60,371 nt of DNA from Actinomycetota bacterium (lineage in GTDB: Bacteria > Actinomycetota > Actinomycetes > S36-B12 > UBA5976), in assembly GCA_947448865.1 (NCBI GenBank), contig CANFOW010000005.1, forward strand, positions 1 to 60,371. The letters run 5' to 3'. Below are positions 46,678 through 57,103 of this stretch, in pieces. Position 1 is the first letter of the stretch. The number at the start of each line of letters is the position of its first letter. The notes beneath the pieces are model-generated. The model did no database searches, was not told where the DNA came from, and saw only the letters and a list, made by a program, of their open reading frames with translations. Made by a program: the position numbers and the translations under genes.

Positions 46678-47616
46678 TCAGGAAGCCTGTAAATCAAGGA
46701 AATCGACAATATGCTCGGATGCGACCTGCACATCATGAGCCATTGCTGCGAGTAACTCGGCTATTCCAGCAAATGCGACCATCGGCCGAACAAAGTCAAT
46801 GAAATCAAGGTTTGCGACGTGCCCGTAGAGGTCCAAACCAGACTGACCGATCGCAAAAGCTTCGACTCTTCGACCAATTACTCCGTCAAAGGTCGGGTTC
46901 GTCCCAATGCTTACTGCAGCTGGATATGTTTCTCCCGCCACCTCTAGCAAGGCTGAATACACACCATCACCAGGCACGAGAAGTTCGTGTGGGACCGCAA
47001 TGTTGGCTGTGGGATAGCCGAGTTCACGTCCCCGATGGTCACCATGAACTACTTCACCAGTGAGTCGATGTGGTCGTCCCAGCATTTCACCGGCAGCCTT
47101 CACATGGCCTTCGATAATTGCAGTTCGAATCCGGGTTGATGACCATGCGTCACGGTCACCAACGAGGTCGACAGGAACAACCTCGAAATCTAATTGATGC
47201 GACATCTCAATCAGCGTGTTGATATCTCCAGCTGCTTTTGCCCCGTAACGAAAATTACGACCAACAACCACAACTGCCGCATGTAGTTGCTCAAGCAATA
47301 TTGACGTAACAAAGTCATCGGCCGACATGGTGCGCAAATGATCATCAAACTGAAGAAAGACAACCTGATCTGCTCCGGCTTGTTCGAGCAATGTCGCACG
47401 CTGGCTCGGTAACGTCAGTAATCCTAAGAAAGTATCTGGTCGTAATACAGATGCAGGATGTGGATCAAATGAGGCAGCAACAAGCGGCAAGTGTCGTGCT
47501 TGTGCGATGTCATGTGCTTGCGCAATAAGTGCTCGATGACCGCCATGCACACCATCAAACACACCAACAACGACAACAGAGTCGGATGGGTGCTGTGCGT
47601 TCTCAAAAGTACTCAT
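46678..47616 (-). CDS. ribF: Bifunctional riboflavin kinase/FAD synthetase
   Basis: Phosphorylates riboflavin to FMN and adenylates it to FAD. 312 residues: N-terminal nucleotidyltransferase ([31 protein letters not shown]) and C-terminal riboflavin kinase ([21 protein letters not shown] split, then [11 protein letters not shown]). It begins next to the truB stop, as in many bacteria. Confidence 0.96.
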   Translation of the reverse strand: MSTFENAQHPSDSVVVVGVFDGVHGGHRALIAQAHDIAQARHLPLVAASFDPHPASVLRPDTFLGLLTLPSQRATLLEQAGADQVVFLQFDDHLRTMSADDFVTSILLEQLHAAVVVVGRNFRYGAKAAGDINTLIEMSHQLDFEVVPVDLVGDRDAWSSTRIRTAIIEGHVKAAGEMLGRPHRLTGEVVHGDHRGRELGYPTANIAVPHELLVPGDGVYSALLEVAGETYPAAVSIGTNPTFDGVIGRRVEAFAIGQSGLDLYGHVANLDFIDFVRPMVAFAGIAELLAAMAHDVQVASEHIVDFLDLQAS

Positions 47617-48489
47617 CTACGCAAACACCACCACGGGGACCACGTCACCGTTGTCTACTCGTGACAGTGACACAACACAACCTTCAGGATCAAAAACTCC
47701 TACCAAACCTGAATGAGCATCAACTGGCGCAGGGACTCGCACTCCGTGGCGCGCTTGGACAGATTCGTGCGCATCAAGACTGATCGCAGGAAAGGCCATA
47801 CGCACTGCATCTGAGAGTTCAATCAACTGCGGAGATTCTCGAAGAACATCAAGCGGAGTCATCGCAGTGAAGAGACCTGATCGAGTGCGACGAAGTGACG
47901 TCAAATGCCCACCCACACCAAGTTGTTGTCCAATGTCACGTGCTAACGCACGAATGTATGTTCCAGCACTGCACACAACTCGCACCACCACGTCAATGCA
48001 ATCATTGTCAGTTTGTGGCGTGATAGACACAATTTCAAGATCTTGAATTGTGACTTCCCGGGTGGCGAGCTCAACGTCTTCGCCGTCGCGAACCCGAGCA
48101 TAGGCACGCTTGCCGTCCACCTTAATTGCACTAACACTGCTCGGACGTTGCGAAATGTGTCCGCGAAATGCACGCACCACTTCAAGAATATTTTCATCTG
48201 TAATTGCCGTACACGATGCTTGTGAGATGACATGTCCTTGTGCATCATCTGTATCGGTCGACATTCCTAAACGAATGGTCCCAACATATTCTTTTTCTGA
48301 TGTTGTGAAGTGCCCAAGTAAGCGAGTCGCGCGACCCACACCAATGACTAACATTCCTGTTGCCATCGGATCAAGAGTGCCAGCGTGACCAACTTTGCGA
48401 GTTCCGAAAATTTTGCGCACCATCGCCACCACGTCGTGTGAAGTAGGACCGGCTGGCTTGTCAACGAGAACAATTCCGTCAAGCGACAC
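47617..48489 (-). CDS. truB: tRNA pseudouridine(55) synthase
   Basis: Makes pseudouridine 55 in tRNA T-loops. 290 residues with VDKPAGPTSHDVVAMVRK, KVGHAGTLDPMATGML (catalytic Asp) and KEYVGTIRLGMSTDTDD, then a C-terminal PUA-like part. Adjacent to ribF with no spacer. An interesting pairing within the window is the psuG-psuK operon that breaks down free pseudouridine. Confidence 0.97.
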   Translation of the reverse strand: MSLDGIVLVDKPAGPTSHDVVAMVRKIFGTRKVGHAGTLDPMATGMLVIGVGRATRLLGHFTTSEKEYVGTIRLGMSTDTDDAQGHVISQASCTAITDENILEVVRAFRGHISQRPSSVSAIKVDGKRAYARVRDGEDVELATREVTIQDLEIVSITPQTDNDCIDVVVRVVCSAGTYIRALARDIGQQLGVGGHLTSLRRTRSGLFTAMTPLDVLRESPQLIELSDAVRMAFPAISLDAHESVQARHGVRVPAPVDAHSGLVGVFDPEGCVVSLSRVDNGDVVPVVVFA

Positions 48490-48490
48490 G

Positions 48491-49477
48491 TTATTGCCTT
48501 ACCTGGCGATCAAGTGCCGCAAGTAAATCAGTCACCATGGCATCCACATTGGTTGTGCCTGTGTAGCCAGCAGCCATCGTGTGACCGCCTCCACCAAATT
48601 CCGAAGCTAGGCGACCCACACTGATGTCCGTTTTACTGCGCAGCGAGGCCTTCCACACACCTTCATCAGTTTGTTTAAAGACACACGCAACTTCCGCTTC
48701 ATGTGTGCGTCGAAGTGTGTCGATAACACGTTCCATCGCTAACTCATCAAGATTGCCTCTATCGTGCGAACTGATACGCGTGTAGACAAGACCGCGTCCT
48801 CCTGCCGCTTCGCTTACGAGGACTGCATTCGACATTGCTTGCCCCAACATGCGTACTGCGCTGAATGGTTCGTCATCGAATAAGAGACGAGCAGTTGTCG
48901 TGTGATCAAAACCTGTGTCAAACAATCGAGCAACGCTGCGCAATGTGTCGGAACTCGTTCCACGATATTTAAACGAGCCAGTATCTGTTGCAATGCCGGC
49001 GTAAATCAATGTCGCTATTTCCTGCGTGAGTTCAATGTCAAGCAAGTCAACGAGCTTGAGAACCATTGATGCAGTCGCAGGTGACGTAGCATCAACGACG
49101 TTGATGGTGCCAAAGCCTTCATTTGTCGCGTGATGATCGACAACAATCGACACTGGTGCGGACTTCACCACCCCGGCAAGTACTCCAAGCCGATGAATTG
49201 AAGCAGTGTCACACGATACGACGACATCTGGTGACACAACATTTTCCGGTGACACAACTAACTCAGTACCCGGCAGGAACATAAGCGATGCTGGCACATT
49301 AAAAGCTGGCTCGCCCACCGACACTTGTACTGACTTTCCGAGCGAACGCAGAGCAAGACCAAGCGCAAGCGCTGAGCCCAAAGCATCTGGATCAGGCGTC
49401 ACGTGCGCAATGAGCAGAACCGAATCCGCCTGACGTAACGCCGCTACGGCTCCTGACCAATCAGGAACCGATGTCAC
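48491..49477 (-). CDS. nrnA: DHH family phosphoesterase (NrnA-like)
   Basis: Degrades short oligoribonucleotides and 3'-phosphoadenosine 5'-phosphate. 328 residues with the DHH blocks LLIAHVTPDPDALGSALALG, VSCDTAS, VVDHHATNEGFG, and the DHHA1 end FGGGGHTMAAGY. It starts in overlap with rbfA (4 bases) and lies before truB, the usual order. Confidence 0.92.
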   Translation of the reverse strand: MTSVPDWSGAVAALRQADSVLLIAHVTPDPDALGSALALGLALRSLGKSVQVSVGEPAFNVPASLMFLPGTELVVSPENVVSPDVVVSCDTASIHRLGVLAGVVKSAPVSIVVDHHATNEGFGTINVVDATSPATASMVLKLVDLLDIELTQEIATLIYAGIATDTGSFKYRGTSSDTLRSVARLFDTGFDHTTTARLLFDDEPFSAVRMLGQAMSNAVLVSEAAGGRGLVYTRISSHDRGNLDELAMERVIDTLRRTHEAEVACVFKQTDEGVWKASLRSKTDISVGRLASEFGGGGHTMAAGYTGTTNVDAMVTDLLAALDRQVRQ

Positions 49478-49902
49478 TCGTCATCTCCGGAACGCTTATA
49501 CGGATCCGCATCACCGGCATAGCTGGCTTGCGCAGCTCGTTGATGAACTTCACTATCGGCAGCTGCCGCAGCCGCCAGCAAGTCATCAATCGCACGCACA
49601 TTGCTAGGCAATGCATCACGAATAAAAGACACGCTTGGAGTGAACTTCACTCCAGTGCGCTTCCCAATCTCGGTACGAATCATTCCTTTAGCCGACTCCA
49701 AAGCTGCCGCGGTGCTCACTGCTTCTTCATCAGTCCCAAAGACCGTGTAGAAAACAGTTGCATCGTGCAAGTCCGGGGAAACTCGACAGTCAGTAACAGT
49801 GATGAATCCCAGCCGTGGATCCTTAATCCGAAGCTCTAAAGTTTCGGCAACGATTTCTTGGATGCGCTCACCAAGTTTGCGAGCGCGTGCAACATCTACC
49901 AT
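49474..49902 (-). CDS. rbfA: Ribosome-binding factor A
   Basis: A KH-fold assembly factor that binds the 30S subunit. 142 residues: ARARKLGERIQEIVAETLELR, DPRLGFITVTDCRVSPDL, VFYTVFG and GKRTGVKFTPSVSFIRDALP. A Ala/acidic C-terminal tail follows. Eleven bases after infB. Confidence 0.96.
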   Translation of the reverse strand: MVDVARARKLGERIQEIVAETLELRIKDPRLGFITVTDCRVSPDLHDATVFYTVFGTDEEAVSTAAALESAKGMIRTEIGKRTGVKFTPSVSFIRDALPSNVRAIDDLLAAAAAADSEVHQRAAQASYAGDADPYKRSGDDE

Positions 49903-49913
49903 TCATGAGCTCC

Positions 49914-52694
49914 TTATGCACGGACCTTTTCACGCATCTCGAATGTTTCGATGATGTCGCCGACCTTGACGTCGTTAAATGATCCAAGTCCGATACCGCA
50001 TTCAAAACCTTCACGAACTTCGGTCGCGTCATCTTTGAATCGACGCAAGGTATCGATGGACAGATCGCCACGAACTACGACACCGTCGCGTACCAATCGA
50101 GCCTTCGCCTTGCGCTTGATTTCGCCGGATTGAACCATGCAGCCTGCAATATTTCCGAACTTGCTCGAGCGGAATACATCGCGAATTTCGGCTTTACCGA
50201 GTTCGACTTCTTCGTATTCAGCCTTACGCATGCCCTTGAGTGCTGACTCAATTTCATCAATAACCGAGTAGATCACGTTGTAGAAACGAACTTCTACGCC
50301 TTCGCGTTCTGCAAGGTCACGTGACTTGCCTTCTGGTCGTACGTTGAAGCCAATGATCATCGCATCGGAAGCCGATGCCAAGGTCACGTCGTTTTCAGTG
50401 ATAGCACCTACACCGCGGTGAATGACTCGCAGCGATACATTCTCGTCACCGATGTCGATGGCAAGCAATGCGTCTTCGAGTGCTTCAACCGAACCGGATA
50501 CGTCACCCTTGATGATGATCTTGAGTTCTGCAATTTCACCCTTGTCGAGTGCCTTAAGAACGTCATCCAGAGTTGTGCGCTTGCGACGCTTTGCGAGTTC
50601 CGCGTTGCGTTCACGTGCTTGACGCGATTGTGCAATCTGACGTGCAGTGCGGTCTTCATCAACTACTAAGAATGAGTCACCTGCACGAGGAACAGCAGTC
50701 AAACCTAGAACCTGAACTGCGCGAGCTGGTTCCGCAAATTCAACAATGTCACCGTTTTCATCCAACATTGCTCGCACGCGACCATACGCATCGCCTACAA
50801 CAATCGAATCGCCAGGACGCAAAGTTCCGCGCTGAACCAAAACTGTTGCCACAGGTCCACGTCCACGGTCAAGGTGCGCTTCAATCGCAACTCCTTGAGC
50901 ATCCTGAACTGGGTTCGCACGCAAATCCATGCCCGCATCAGCAGTCAACAAAATCGAATCAATGAGTTCATCAATGTTGAGACTGTTCTTAGCTGAGACG
51001 TCCACGAAAATTGTGTCGCCGCCGTACTCTTCTGGAACTAGCCCGTACTCAGTAAGTTGGCCGCGAACCTTTGTTGCGTCTGCGCCTTCCTTATCAATCT
51101 TGTTCACAGCAACAACAATCGGAACACCCGCAGCTTGCGCGTGGTTGAGTGCTTCGATTGTTTGTGGCTTAACACCGTCATCTGCTGCGACAACAAGCAC
51201 TGCAATGTCAGTTACCTGCGCTCCACGAGCACGCATAGCCGTGAAAGCTTCGTGACCCGGGGTATCGATGAATGTGATTGCTCGTTCAATGCCTTCGTGA
51301 ACGTGATGAATCTGGTAGGCACCAATGTGTTGCGTGATACCACCGGCTTCCTTAGCGATGACATTCGTTTGTCTAATCGCATCAAGAAGTCGAGTCTTAC
51401 CATGATCAACGTGACCCATGACAGTGACGACCGGTGCACGGATAACCATGTCCTCGTCTTCACCTTCATCGCCAAATTCCAAATCAAATGATTCGAGCAA
51501 CTCACGATCTTCATCCTCAGGCGAAATAATCTGAACGTCGTAGTTCAGTTCGGCGCCTAATAATTCAAGAGTTTCTTCGTCAACAGATTGTGTAGCTGTC
51601 ACCATGGAACCCATTTTGAACAGCATCTGTACTAATGCGGCTGGCTCGGTACCAATTTTTTCTGCGAAGTCAGTTAATGACGCACCGCGCTGAATGCGCA
51701 ACGCTTGACCTTGACCAACCGGAAGTGTGACACCGCCGATGGTCGGAGCCATCATGTTGTCGTACTCTTGACGCTTTGCACGCTTTGACTTACGACCCTT
51801 AGTTGGTCTGCCGCCTGACTTACCGAAAGCACCTGCAGTGTTACCGCGGCCACCCGTTGAACCCGGACGACCTGGAGCACCCGGACGACCTGGAGCACCT
51901 GCACCTGCGGGAGCACCCGCACCGCCAGCACCACCTGGACGACTGAAACCGCCAGCACTTGGGCCACCTGGACGGCTGAAACCACCAGCACCTGGACCGC
52001 CTGGACGACCAGCGCCTGGTCCACCCGGACGAGGACCACGATCACTTGGACCACCAGGACGAGCGCCAGCTGGACGAGGACCACGATCACTTGGACCACC
52101 AGGACGAGGACCACGATCACTTGGACCACCAGGACGTGCACCAGCTGGACGAGGCGCGCCAGCTACTCCACCATCAGGACGAGGTCCACGGTCACTTGTT
52201 GAAAACGGATTATTGCCAGGACGCGCTGTGCGTGGCGCTGAAACAAATGGGTTATTGCCAGGACGCGGTCCACCAGGACGTGGGCCGGGCATAGGAGGAC
52301 GAGGTCCACCAACGGGTTCTTCAGGTGCACTTGGTGGCTGCACAGGAGCAACAGGTTTAACTGGTGCGACAGGCGCGACTGGTGCACTCATGACCGGTGG
52401 CTTTGGTGGCGCTACAACTGGTTGCGCGGGCAGATCAATGTGCTCATCTGGTTCGACAGGCTTTGCCACAGCTTTCTTGGCAGCAGCTTTTTTGGCAGGA
52501 GCGACTTCTTGCGGCGCTGCAGCTGCTGCTTCTGCTAATTCCGGAAACGCTTTTTCCAGTTTTTTAATAACAGGTGGTTCAACAGTTGCTGATGCTGACT
52601 TTACATATTCGTTAATTGACTCCAGCTTGGCGATGATGACTTTACTGTCAACACCATACTTTTTTGCTAGGTCATAAACCCGGGCCTTGGACAC
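49914..52694 (-). CDS. infB: Translation initiation factor IF-2
   Basis: GTPase that brings initiator tRNA to the ribosome. 926 residues: IF2-N domain ([18 protein letters not shown]), a Lys/Ala and then Pro/Gly/Arg-rich region (about 70-310) with repeats of [11 protein letters not shown]1 [17 protein letters not shown] (about 428), G3 [10 protein letters not shown]4 [13 protein letters not shown], then domains II-IV. GTG start with GGAG six bases ahead. A hairpin (52708-52735) lies immediately upstream. Confidence 0.98.
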   Translation of the reverse strand: MSKARVYDLAKKYGVDSKVIIAKLESINEYVKSASATVEPPVIKKLEKAFPELAEAAAAAPQEVAPAKKAAAKKAVAKPVEPDEHIDLPAQPVVAPPKPPVMSAPVAPVAPVKPVAPVQPPSAPEEPVGGPRPPMPGPRPGGPRPGNNPFVSAPRTARPGNNPFSTSDRGPRPDGGVAGAPRPAGARPGGPSDRGPRPGGPSDRGPRPAGARPGGPSDRGPRPGGPGAGRPGGPGAGGFSRPGGPSAGGFSRPGGAGGAGAPAGAGAPGRPGAPGRPGSTGGRGNTAGAFGKSGGRPTKGRKSKRAKRQEYDNMMAPTIGGVTLPVGQGQALRIQRGASLTDFAEKIGTEPAALVQMLFKMGSMVTATQSVDEETLELLGAELNYDVQIISPEDEDRELLESFDLEFGDEGEDEDMVIRAPVVTVMGHVDHGKTRLLDAIRQTNVIAKEAGGITQHIGAYQIHHVHEGIERAITFIDTPGHEAFTAMRARGAQVTDIAVLVVAADDGVKPQTIEALNHAQAAGVPIVVAVNKIDKEGADATKVRGQLTEYGLVPEEYGGDTIFVDVSAKNSLNIDELIDSILLTADAGMDLRANPVQDAQGVAIEAHLDRGRGPVATVLVQRGTLRPGDSIVVGDAYGRVRAMLDENGDIVEFAEPARAVQVLGLTAVPRAGDSFLVVDEDRTARQIAQSRQARERNAELAKRRKRTTLDDVLKALDKGEIAELKIIIKGDVSGSVEALEDALLAIDIGDENVSLRVIHRGVGAITENDVTLASASDAMIIGFNVRPEGKSRDLAEREGVEVRFYNVIYSVIDEIESALKGMRKAEYEEVELGKAEIRDVFRSSKFGNIAGCMVQSGEIKRKAKARLVRDGVVVRGDLSIDTLRRFKDDATEVREGFECGIGLGSFNDVKVGDIIETFEMREKVRA
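52033..52136. repeat. 29-bp tandem-like repeats in infB
   Basis: Three exact copies of a 29-bp unit (starting GGACCACGATCACTTG) begin at 52033, 52078 and 52108. They encode the [10 protein letters not shown] repeats of the IF-2 N-terminal region; degenerate copies extend from about 51838 to 52310. Confidence 0.8.
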
Positions 52695-52707
52695 GATTCT
52701 CCAGTCT

Positions 52708-52735
52708 GGTCCGGGTTTTTAGGTGCTACCGGACC
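52708..52735 (-). promoter_or_regulatory. Hairpin upstream of the infB start
   Basis: GGTCCGG (52708-52714) pairs with CCGGACC (52729-52735); on the minus strand the stem ends about 13 bases before the GTG and four bases from the ribosome binding site GGAG. Could influence infB translation. Confidence 0.45.
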
Positions 52736-52779
52736 GTCTTTGTTTTCTTCGCGCTCATTACTGAGCACTCTGCTTGCGG

Positions 52780-52798
52780 GCGTTCATCGGTTGAACGC
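52780..52798 (-). promoter_or_regulatory. Stem-loop in the ylxR-infB spacer
   Basis: GCGTTCA (52780-52786), loop TCGGT, TGAACGC (52792-52798): a perfect 7-bp stem. No T-run on the minus strand, so structural or processing role. Confidence 0.45.
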
Positions 52799-52856
52799 AG
52801 CCGTATTCTGTGACATAAACACTCCCGTTGAGGCGGTAGTTGACGGTTAAGGTCAA

Positions 52857-53105
52857 TCAGCTAATGAGCAAGGTGACTGCTGTGACATCAAGAGCCATGC
52901 GAGCGCGCAATGCACGACCTAAGGCCTTATGTAACGCAGCATTATCAACACACTGCACGTGAGGATGCACATAAGCACCTCGCCCTGCAGCGTGGCCAGT
53001 CTGGTCAACGATTACTCGCAGACCATCTAGCACAAGCCGAACTAGCTGATCGGTGGAATCACGACTTCGACACGAAACGCACATACGAGTCACTGTCTTA
53101 GCCAT
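52857..53105 (-). CDS. ylxR: YlxR (DUF448) family RNA-binding protein
   Basis: An 82-residue protein with CVSCRSRDSTDQLVRLV and GRGAYVHP, the DUF448 signature; it lies between nusA and infB in many bacteria and may bind RNA or stimulate RNase P. The ylxR-infB spacer (162 bases) is longer than usual and structured. Confidence 0.92.
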   Translation of the reverse strand: MAKTVTRMCVSCRSRDSTDQLVRLVLDGLRVIVDQTGHAAGRGAYVHPHVQCVDNAALHKALGRALRARMALDVTAVTLLIS

Positions 53106-53178
53106 GAAAACCAGACTCAGTCTAGCCCAACCACCGTGACACTTACGTCACGTCGCGGTTGGGGCGTTGCACAATTGC

Positions 53179-54162
53179 TTAAAAGTCCTCATCTGATGGG
53201 GCCGAATCGGACTTTATGTCGATTTTGGCGCCAGTGAGCCGGGCTGCGAGCCGAGCATTTTGGCCTTCCCGACCGATTGCCAATGACAGTTTGTAGTCAG
53301 GTACGACCACTCGGACCACTCGATTTACTGGGTCTATCACCGTTGAGGACACGACCGGTGCTGGGGAAAGTGCATGTGCGACGTACTCACCTAGGTCGGT
53401 ACTGAAATCAACAATGTCAATTTTTTCGCCACCAAGTTCGCTCATGACAGCCCGGACCCGACCACCCATAGGTCCAATACAAGAACCTTTGGGATTAACG
53501 CCTGCAACTTTTGTGGACACGGCAATTTTTGTGCGATGTCCAGCTTCTCGGGCTAAGCCCTCAATCGTGACAGTACCATCTGCAATTTCAGGCACTTCAA
53601 GTTTGAACAGCTCTTCGACAAAGCGTGGATGGCTGCGAGACAAAGTGACAATCGGACCCTTTGGGCCAAGACGAACACCGACAACATAACAACGAATGCG
53701 GCGTCCATGTGCGTAATCTTCTCCGGGAACCCATTCTTCGGGTGGCAGGACACCTTCAACGGGTCCAAGATCAACAAACACGAGTCTGCGATCACTGCCC
53801 TGTTGGATAACACCAGACACAATGTCGCCTTCTTTAGCCTGGAACTCAGCAACAGTCGCATCGTCTCCAGCTGCTTTGAGACGTTGCGTGATAACACCAC
53901 GCGCTAACGACGCAGCTACTCGTCCAAATCCTTCAGGAGTGGCTTCGAACTCCCCGATTTCATTTCCGTCGTCATCAAGTTCCTTTGCGATGACCGTGAC
54001 GTGACCTGTGGTGCGGTCCAATTGAACGCGCGCACTTTCATGGGGATGCGGAGTGTGTTGGTAAGCAACCAAAAGAGCTTGCTCAATTGCATCAATCAAA
54101 TAATCCAGCGAAATTCCACGTTCGCGAGTAATTCCTTTAAGTGCAGAAACATCAATATCCAT
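53179..54162 (-). CDS. nusA: Transcription termination/antitermination protein NusA
   Basis: Binds RNA polymerase and nascent RNA. 327 residues, the usual short actinobacterial form without acidic repeats: N-terminal domain, S1 domain ([22 protein letters not shown]), KH1 and KH2 ([39 protein letters not shown]). ATG shares a base with the rimP stop (TAATG). Confidence 0.97.
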   Translation of the reverse strand: MDIDVSALKGITRERGISLDYLIDAIEQALLVAYQHTPHPHESARVQLDRTTGHVTVIAKELDDDGNEIGEFEATPEGFGRVAASLARGVITQRLKAAGDDATVAEFQAKEGDIVSGVIQQGSDRRLVFVDLGPVEGVLPPEEWVPGEDYAHGRRIRCYVVGVRLGPKGPIVTLSRSHPRFVEELFKLEVPEIADGTVTIEGLAREAGHRTKIAVSTKVAGVNPKGSCIGPMGGRVRAVMSELGGEKIDIVDFSTDLGEYVAHALSPAPVVSSTVIDPVNRVVRVVVPDYKLSLAIGREGQNARLAARLTGAKIDIKSDSAPSDEDF

Positions 54163-54620
54163 TACTCAGCATCCTTACGGTTAAATTCCACTTCAATAAA
54201 CGCTTTTGCGATTGTGGCAATGTCGAACGTACGCATCTGGCCCTTGACATTAAGTATGACTTTGGGATCTTCAAAAGAAACAATTCGGCCCGTGGCGTTA
54301 ACAGAGTCGCCGGATACTTTTACTAAACGTCCTACATTGCGCGACCAATGAATCGGTTTGATTAACGGTCGACTCAAACCACGCGAAGACACTTCGAGCA
54401 CATAGGGAGTTTCTCCCATAATCGTGCTGGCATCTAAAAAGTCAGAAACTGCGCGTGAAGCAAGAGCCACAGCATCGAGATCGACACCACCTTCGGCATC
54501 AACGATGACTTCAAGGACCCGTCGACTTCCTGCTTTGCTCAACTCAACATCGTCCAGATCAAGACCGAGCGCAATTACAACTGGCTCGAGTGCTGCCGAG
54601 ATTTCCGAAATCGTTGCCAT
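54162..54620 (-). CDS. rimP: Ribosome maturation factor RimP
   Basis: Needed for 30S assembly. 152 residues: [49 protein letters not shown] and the C-terminal SH3-like part. The ATG at 54620 fits the family start; AAAAGG lies about ten bases ahead. Divergent from the Tat lipoprotein with 65 bases between. Confidence 0.95.
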   Translation of the reverse strand: MATISEISAALEPVVIALGLDLDDVELSKAGSRRVLEVIVDAEGGVDLDAVALASRAVSDFLDASTIMGETPYVLEVSSRGLSRPLIKPIHWSRNVGRLVKVSGDSVNATGRIVSFEDPKVILNVKGQMRTFDIATIAKAFIEVEFNRKDAE

Positions 54621-54685
54621 GGCCGACGCCTTTTCAATTTGGTGGAGCAATTATGTATTTGAGACCCTAACGCTAGGTTTGGCAT

Positions 54686-55093
54686 ATGGCAATAAACCGG
54701 CGTGCCTTCCTGGTTGCGAGTGCAGGAGCGATTGCAATAGCGGGTTGTGGCGCCTCACACAGTGAACTATCACCCGATGAACGTGTAGTCAACGATGCGC
54801 TTGCTCGTCTGCACCTAGTTCAAGAATCGGCATTTGCACACCCAGACTTAGCACATCATCTCGTCAGTCATGTAGATGCACTTTATGAATACACATCCAC
54901 TCCCCGACCTGAGACGAGTTCACTTACGAAGACGGATCTGACTGATGTTCAACTTGCAGACTTGCTTAGACAAACAAGTGATGCTTTGAGTGCAGAAACC
55001 TTAAATGTGTCTTCAGCACCACTTTCGCGTACGCTCGCACTCATCTCATCGAGTGTTGTCGTACATGCTGTCAGTTTGGAAAACGTTCTATGA
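54686..55093 (+). CDS. Tat-exported lipoprotein of unknown function
   Basis: A 135-residue protein with a twin-arginine signal (INRRAFLVASAG) and lipobox AGCG (Cys about residue 21), so it is exported folded and lipid-anchored. The mature helical part has no recognised domain. It overlaps the DUF4439 gene by four bases and is likely a partner of it; both follow rimP in other actinobacteria. Confidence 0.8.
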   Translation: MAINRRAFLVASAGAIAIAGCGASHSELSPDERVVNDALARLHLVQESAFAHPDLAHHLVSHVDALYEYTSTPRPETSSLTKTDLTDVQLADLLRQTSDALSAETLNVSSAPLSRTLALISSSVVVHAVSLENVL

Positions 55094-55488
55094 GCACGTT
55101 TCCCGAGAAACTGACTGAGCTACTAGCTAGTGCACATTGCGCGGTTTACACCTACGGAGTCGTTGCCGCGTATGCCGATGACTCACATGCGGCGCTCGAC
55201 AATCAAGCAATACATCGGCAACTGCGCGACAAGTTAATTGCATCTGCAACACTCCAAAAAATCGCTGTGCCGGAGCCTGCTCTTGCTTACGCATTGCCCA
55301 TGCGCGTCACTAATAACAACAGCGCTATGGCAGTAGCAGCTCTACTTGAAAACAGACTGTGTAATCAGTGGGCAACAGATTTGTTTTATCTCGAGCGAAC
55401 ACTCGCGCTCGAGTTGGTCACATTCCCGCAAGAATGCGCAGTACGCGCGTTCATGTGGTCCGGCGTAACGAGCGCATTTCCGCACTAG
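55090..55488 (+). CDS. DUF4439 ferritin-like protein
   Basis: A 132-residue all-helical protein: LASAHCAVYTYGVVAAY, QLRDKLIASA and ENRLCNQWATDLFYLER. The family is ferritin-like but only some metal ligands are evident here (the position of the usual EH is AH). Its stop is inside the first unit of the 7-bp repeat array. Coupled to the Tat lipoprotein (ATGA). Confidence 0.82.
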   Translation: MSTFPEKLTELLASAHCAVYTYGVVAAYADDSHAALDNQAIHRQLRDKLIASATLQKIAVPEPALAYALPMRVTNNNSAMAVAALLENRLCNQWATDLFYLERTLALELVTFPQECAVRAFMWSGVTSAFPH

Positions 55489-55596
55489 TGCTTAGCGCTT
55501 AATACCGAGTGCCTAGTGCTCAGTGCCAAGTGCTTAATACCTAATGCCAAGTGCTTAATACCTAGTTCTTAATGCCAAGTGTCGAGTGGTTAGTGC
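55485..55596. repeat. Heptanucleotide tandem array, 16 units (consensus CTAGTGC)
   Basis: From 55485 the sequence divides exactly into 7-base units: ctagtgc, ttagcgc, ttaatac, cgagtgc, ctagtgc, tcagtgc, caagtgc, ttaatac, ctaatgc, caagtgc, ttaatac, ctagttc, ttaatgc, caagtgt, cgagtgg, ttagtgc. The third position is always A and the fifth nearly always T. Units 7-9 and 10-12 form a 21-bp higher-order repeat. Unit 1 holds the DUF4439 stop and unit 16 the TSUP stop. Confidence 0.95.
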
Positions 55597-56360
55597 TGCG
55601 TAAGGCTGACAATAAGTCTGATAATCAGCAACGCTTGAACGCACAGAAAAACAACTCGCACAAACAAACTTCCGCGTTTCAGTGCTGTGTGTGCGCCGAT
55701 GTAGCCGCCAAGCATATTTGCCGGCGCCATAGCTGCCGTGACAATCCACATGACATTGTGAGTGGGAATGAAAATAGCAAGCGCCGCGAGGTTGGTTGCC
55801 ACGTTGACGAATTTCGCAGTGGCGGAACTTTTCAAAAAATCAAAACCAATGAGTGCGACTAATCCGAAAACAAGAAACATTCCGGTTCCAGGTCCCATGA
55901 TCCCGTCATAAAAACCGATACCAGCTCCAAGCAGGCTCGAGGCCAATGGTCCACGAGGGTTTTGGGTAGCAATGCGACCAAAGTCGGGTCGAAACAATGT
56001 AAACAGTCCAACCGAAATAAGTACTACCAAGAGAATGGGTTCGAAAGTCGACCTATTCACACGGGTAATGAGATGCGCACCGAAAGCGGAACACACAAAT
56101 GCACTCAGTGCCATAGGCACGACATGGCGACGTTCAAGAGGCATCCGTTTTGCGTAGGTCCGCGCTGCCACCGATGTTCCTACTATCGAAATTGACTTAT
56201 TCGTTCCCGACACCGCAGCTAACGAGTTGTGAGGGAAAACTGCCAGCATGACAGGCAACTGAATTAGTCCGCCGCCACCAGCAACTGCATCAACAAATCC
56301 AGCGAGAAGCGCCGCCAGCACGCACACAAGTAGCGACCATAGGGACAGGTCGTGCCACAT
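55590..56360 (-). CDS. TSUP family membrane permease (TauE/SafE)
   Basis: A 256-residue membrane protein with about eight helices, opening LLAGFVDAVAGGGGLIQLPVM and with SGTNKSISIVGTS and GFYDGIMGPGTGMFLVF, the TSUP repeats. Members move sulfite, sulfonates or other anions. The substrate is unknown. It shares a base with the HAD gene stop (TAATG), and its own stop lies in the repeat array. Confidence 0.92.
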   Translation of the reverse strand: MWHDLSLWSLLVCVLAALLAGFVDAVAGGGGLIQLPVMLAVFPHNSLAAVSGTNKSISIVGTSVAARTYAKRMPLERRHVVPMALSAFVCSAFGAHLITRVNRSTFEPILLVVLISVGLFTLFRPDFGRIATQNPRGPLASSLLGAGIGFYDGIMGPGTGMFLVFGLVALIGFDFLKSSATAKFVNVATNLAALAIFIPTHNVMWIVTAAMAPANMLGGYIGAHTALKRGSLFVRVVFLCVQALLIIRLIVSLTQH

Positions 56361-57103
56361 TACTTATCGGACTCGTTCCAGGTCTGGAGTGTGTTCCACG
56401 CCGAAACGACATCAAGCACTTCCCCAAGGCGTTGCACAGTCGCAGCAGGAGTGATTCCCAAGTCAGTCGATTGTGATGCTGGAATGTTTGAATGGGGAAT
56501 CCAAATTCCTTTCATTCCAACTTCTTGTGCACCATGAATATCATCAAACAAACGATCACCTACAAAGGCACAATGCTCAGGCACAACACCTAAGTTGTAA
56601 CTCACATCGGTGAAAACTGATCGATGCGGTTTTGCCGATGTCGTTTCACTCGTAAAAAGTAAGTAATCAAACAAGTGCAGCACTCCATCACGCTCGAGCA
56701 CTGATTCGTGATGACGGCGTGGCCACATCGTGTTCGATAACACCGCGGTCTTAATGCCCATGCCTCGCAAAGTTTTCAGCAGCGGTATTGCATCTTCATC
56801 TGTGTAGGTATTCGGATCCCACGCGGAGAGGTATGAATTGAGCGCTTGGAAATGTATCGCACTGGATGTATCAATTCCACATTCTTCGAACATCGCCTCG
56901 AGCGCACCTGTGCCAGTTTCGCCAGCAGTATCAAACTGATGAGCCCAGCGAGACTGTTCACCGTGATGTAGTTGCGCAGCTAGTTCTTCGGCACGATCTG
57001 GAGCGTAAACATGTGCATAAGCAAGCCACCGCTCATTGAGATCAACATCATGCCACGGTGTGAGGGTGCCACCCCAGTCGAAAATTACCGCGTCAATGTT
57101 CAT
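56360..57103 (-). CDS. HAD family hydrolase
   Basis: A 247-residue haloacid dehalogenase-type phosphatase: [12 protein letters not shown] (motif I with DxG variant WGGT), [11 protein letters not shown] (motif II Ser/Asn), KPHRSVF (motif III Lys) and [13 protein letters not shown] (motif IV). Substrate unknown. Overlaps proS by four bases and TSUP by one. Confidence 0.9.
   Translation of the reverse strand: MNIDAVIFDWGGTLTPWHDVDLNERWLAYAHVYAPDRAEELAAQLHHGEQSRWAHQFDTAGETGTGALEAMFEECGIDTSSAIHFQALNSYLSAWDPNTYTDEDAIPLLKTLRGMGIKTAVLSNTMWPRRHHESVLERDGVLHLFDYLLFTSETTSAKPHRSVFTDVSYNLGVVPEHCAFVGDRLFDDIHGAQEVGMKGIWIPHSNIPASQSTDLGITPAATVQRLGEVLDVVSAWNTLQTWNESDK

Noticed and set aside
52033-52136. Repeats in infB considered as a CRISPR-like array
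   Set aside because: They are in frame within a conserved gene, have no spacers and encode [10 protein letters not shown] repeats.
51838-52677. A 279-residue plus-strand open frame rich in Gly/Pro
   Set aside because: Antisense shadow of the IF-2 N-terminal repeats; the opposite strand has the conserved protein.
55485-55596. Heptamer array considered as a CRISPR or attachment site
   Set aside because: Units are only 7 bases without spacers, and no integrase or cas gene is nearby.
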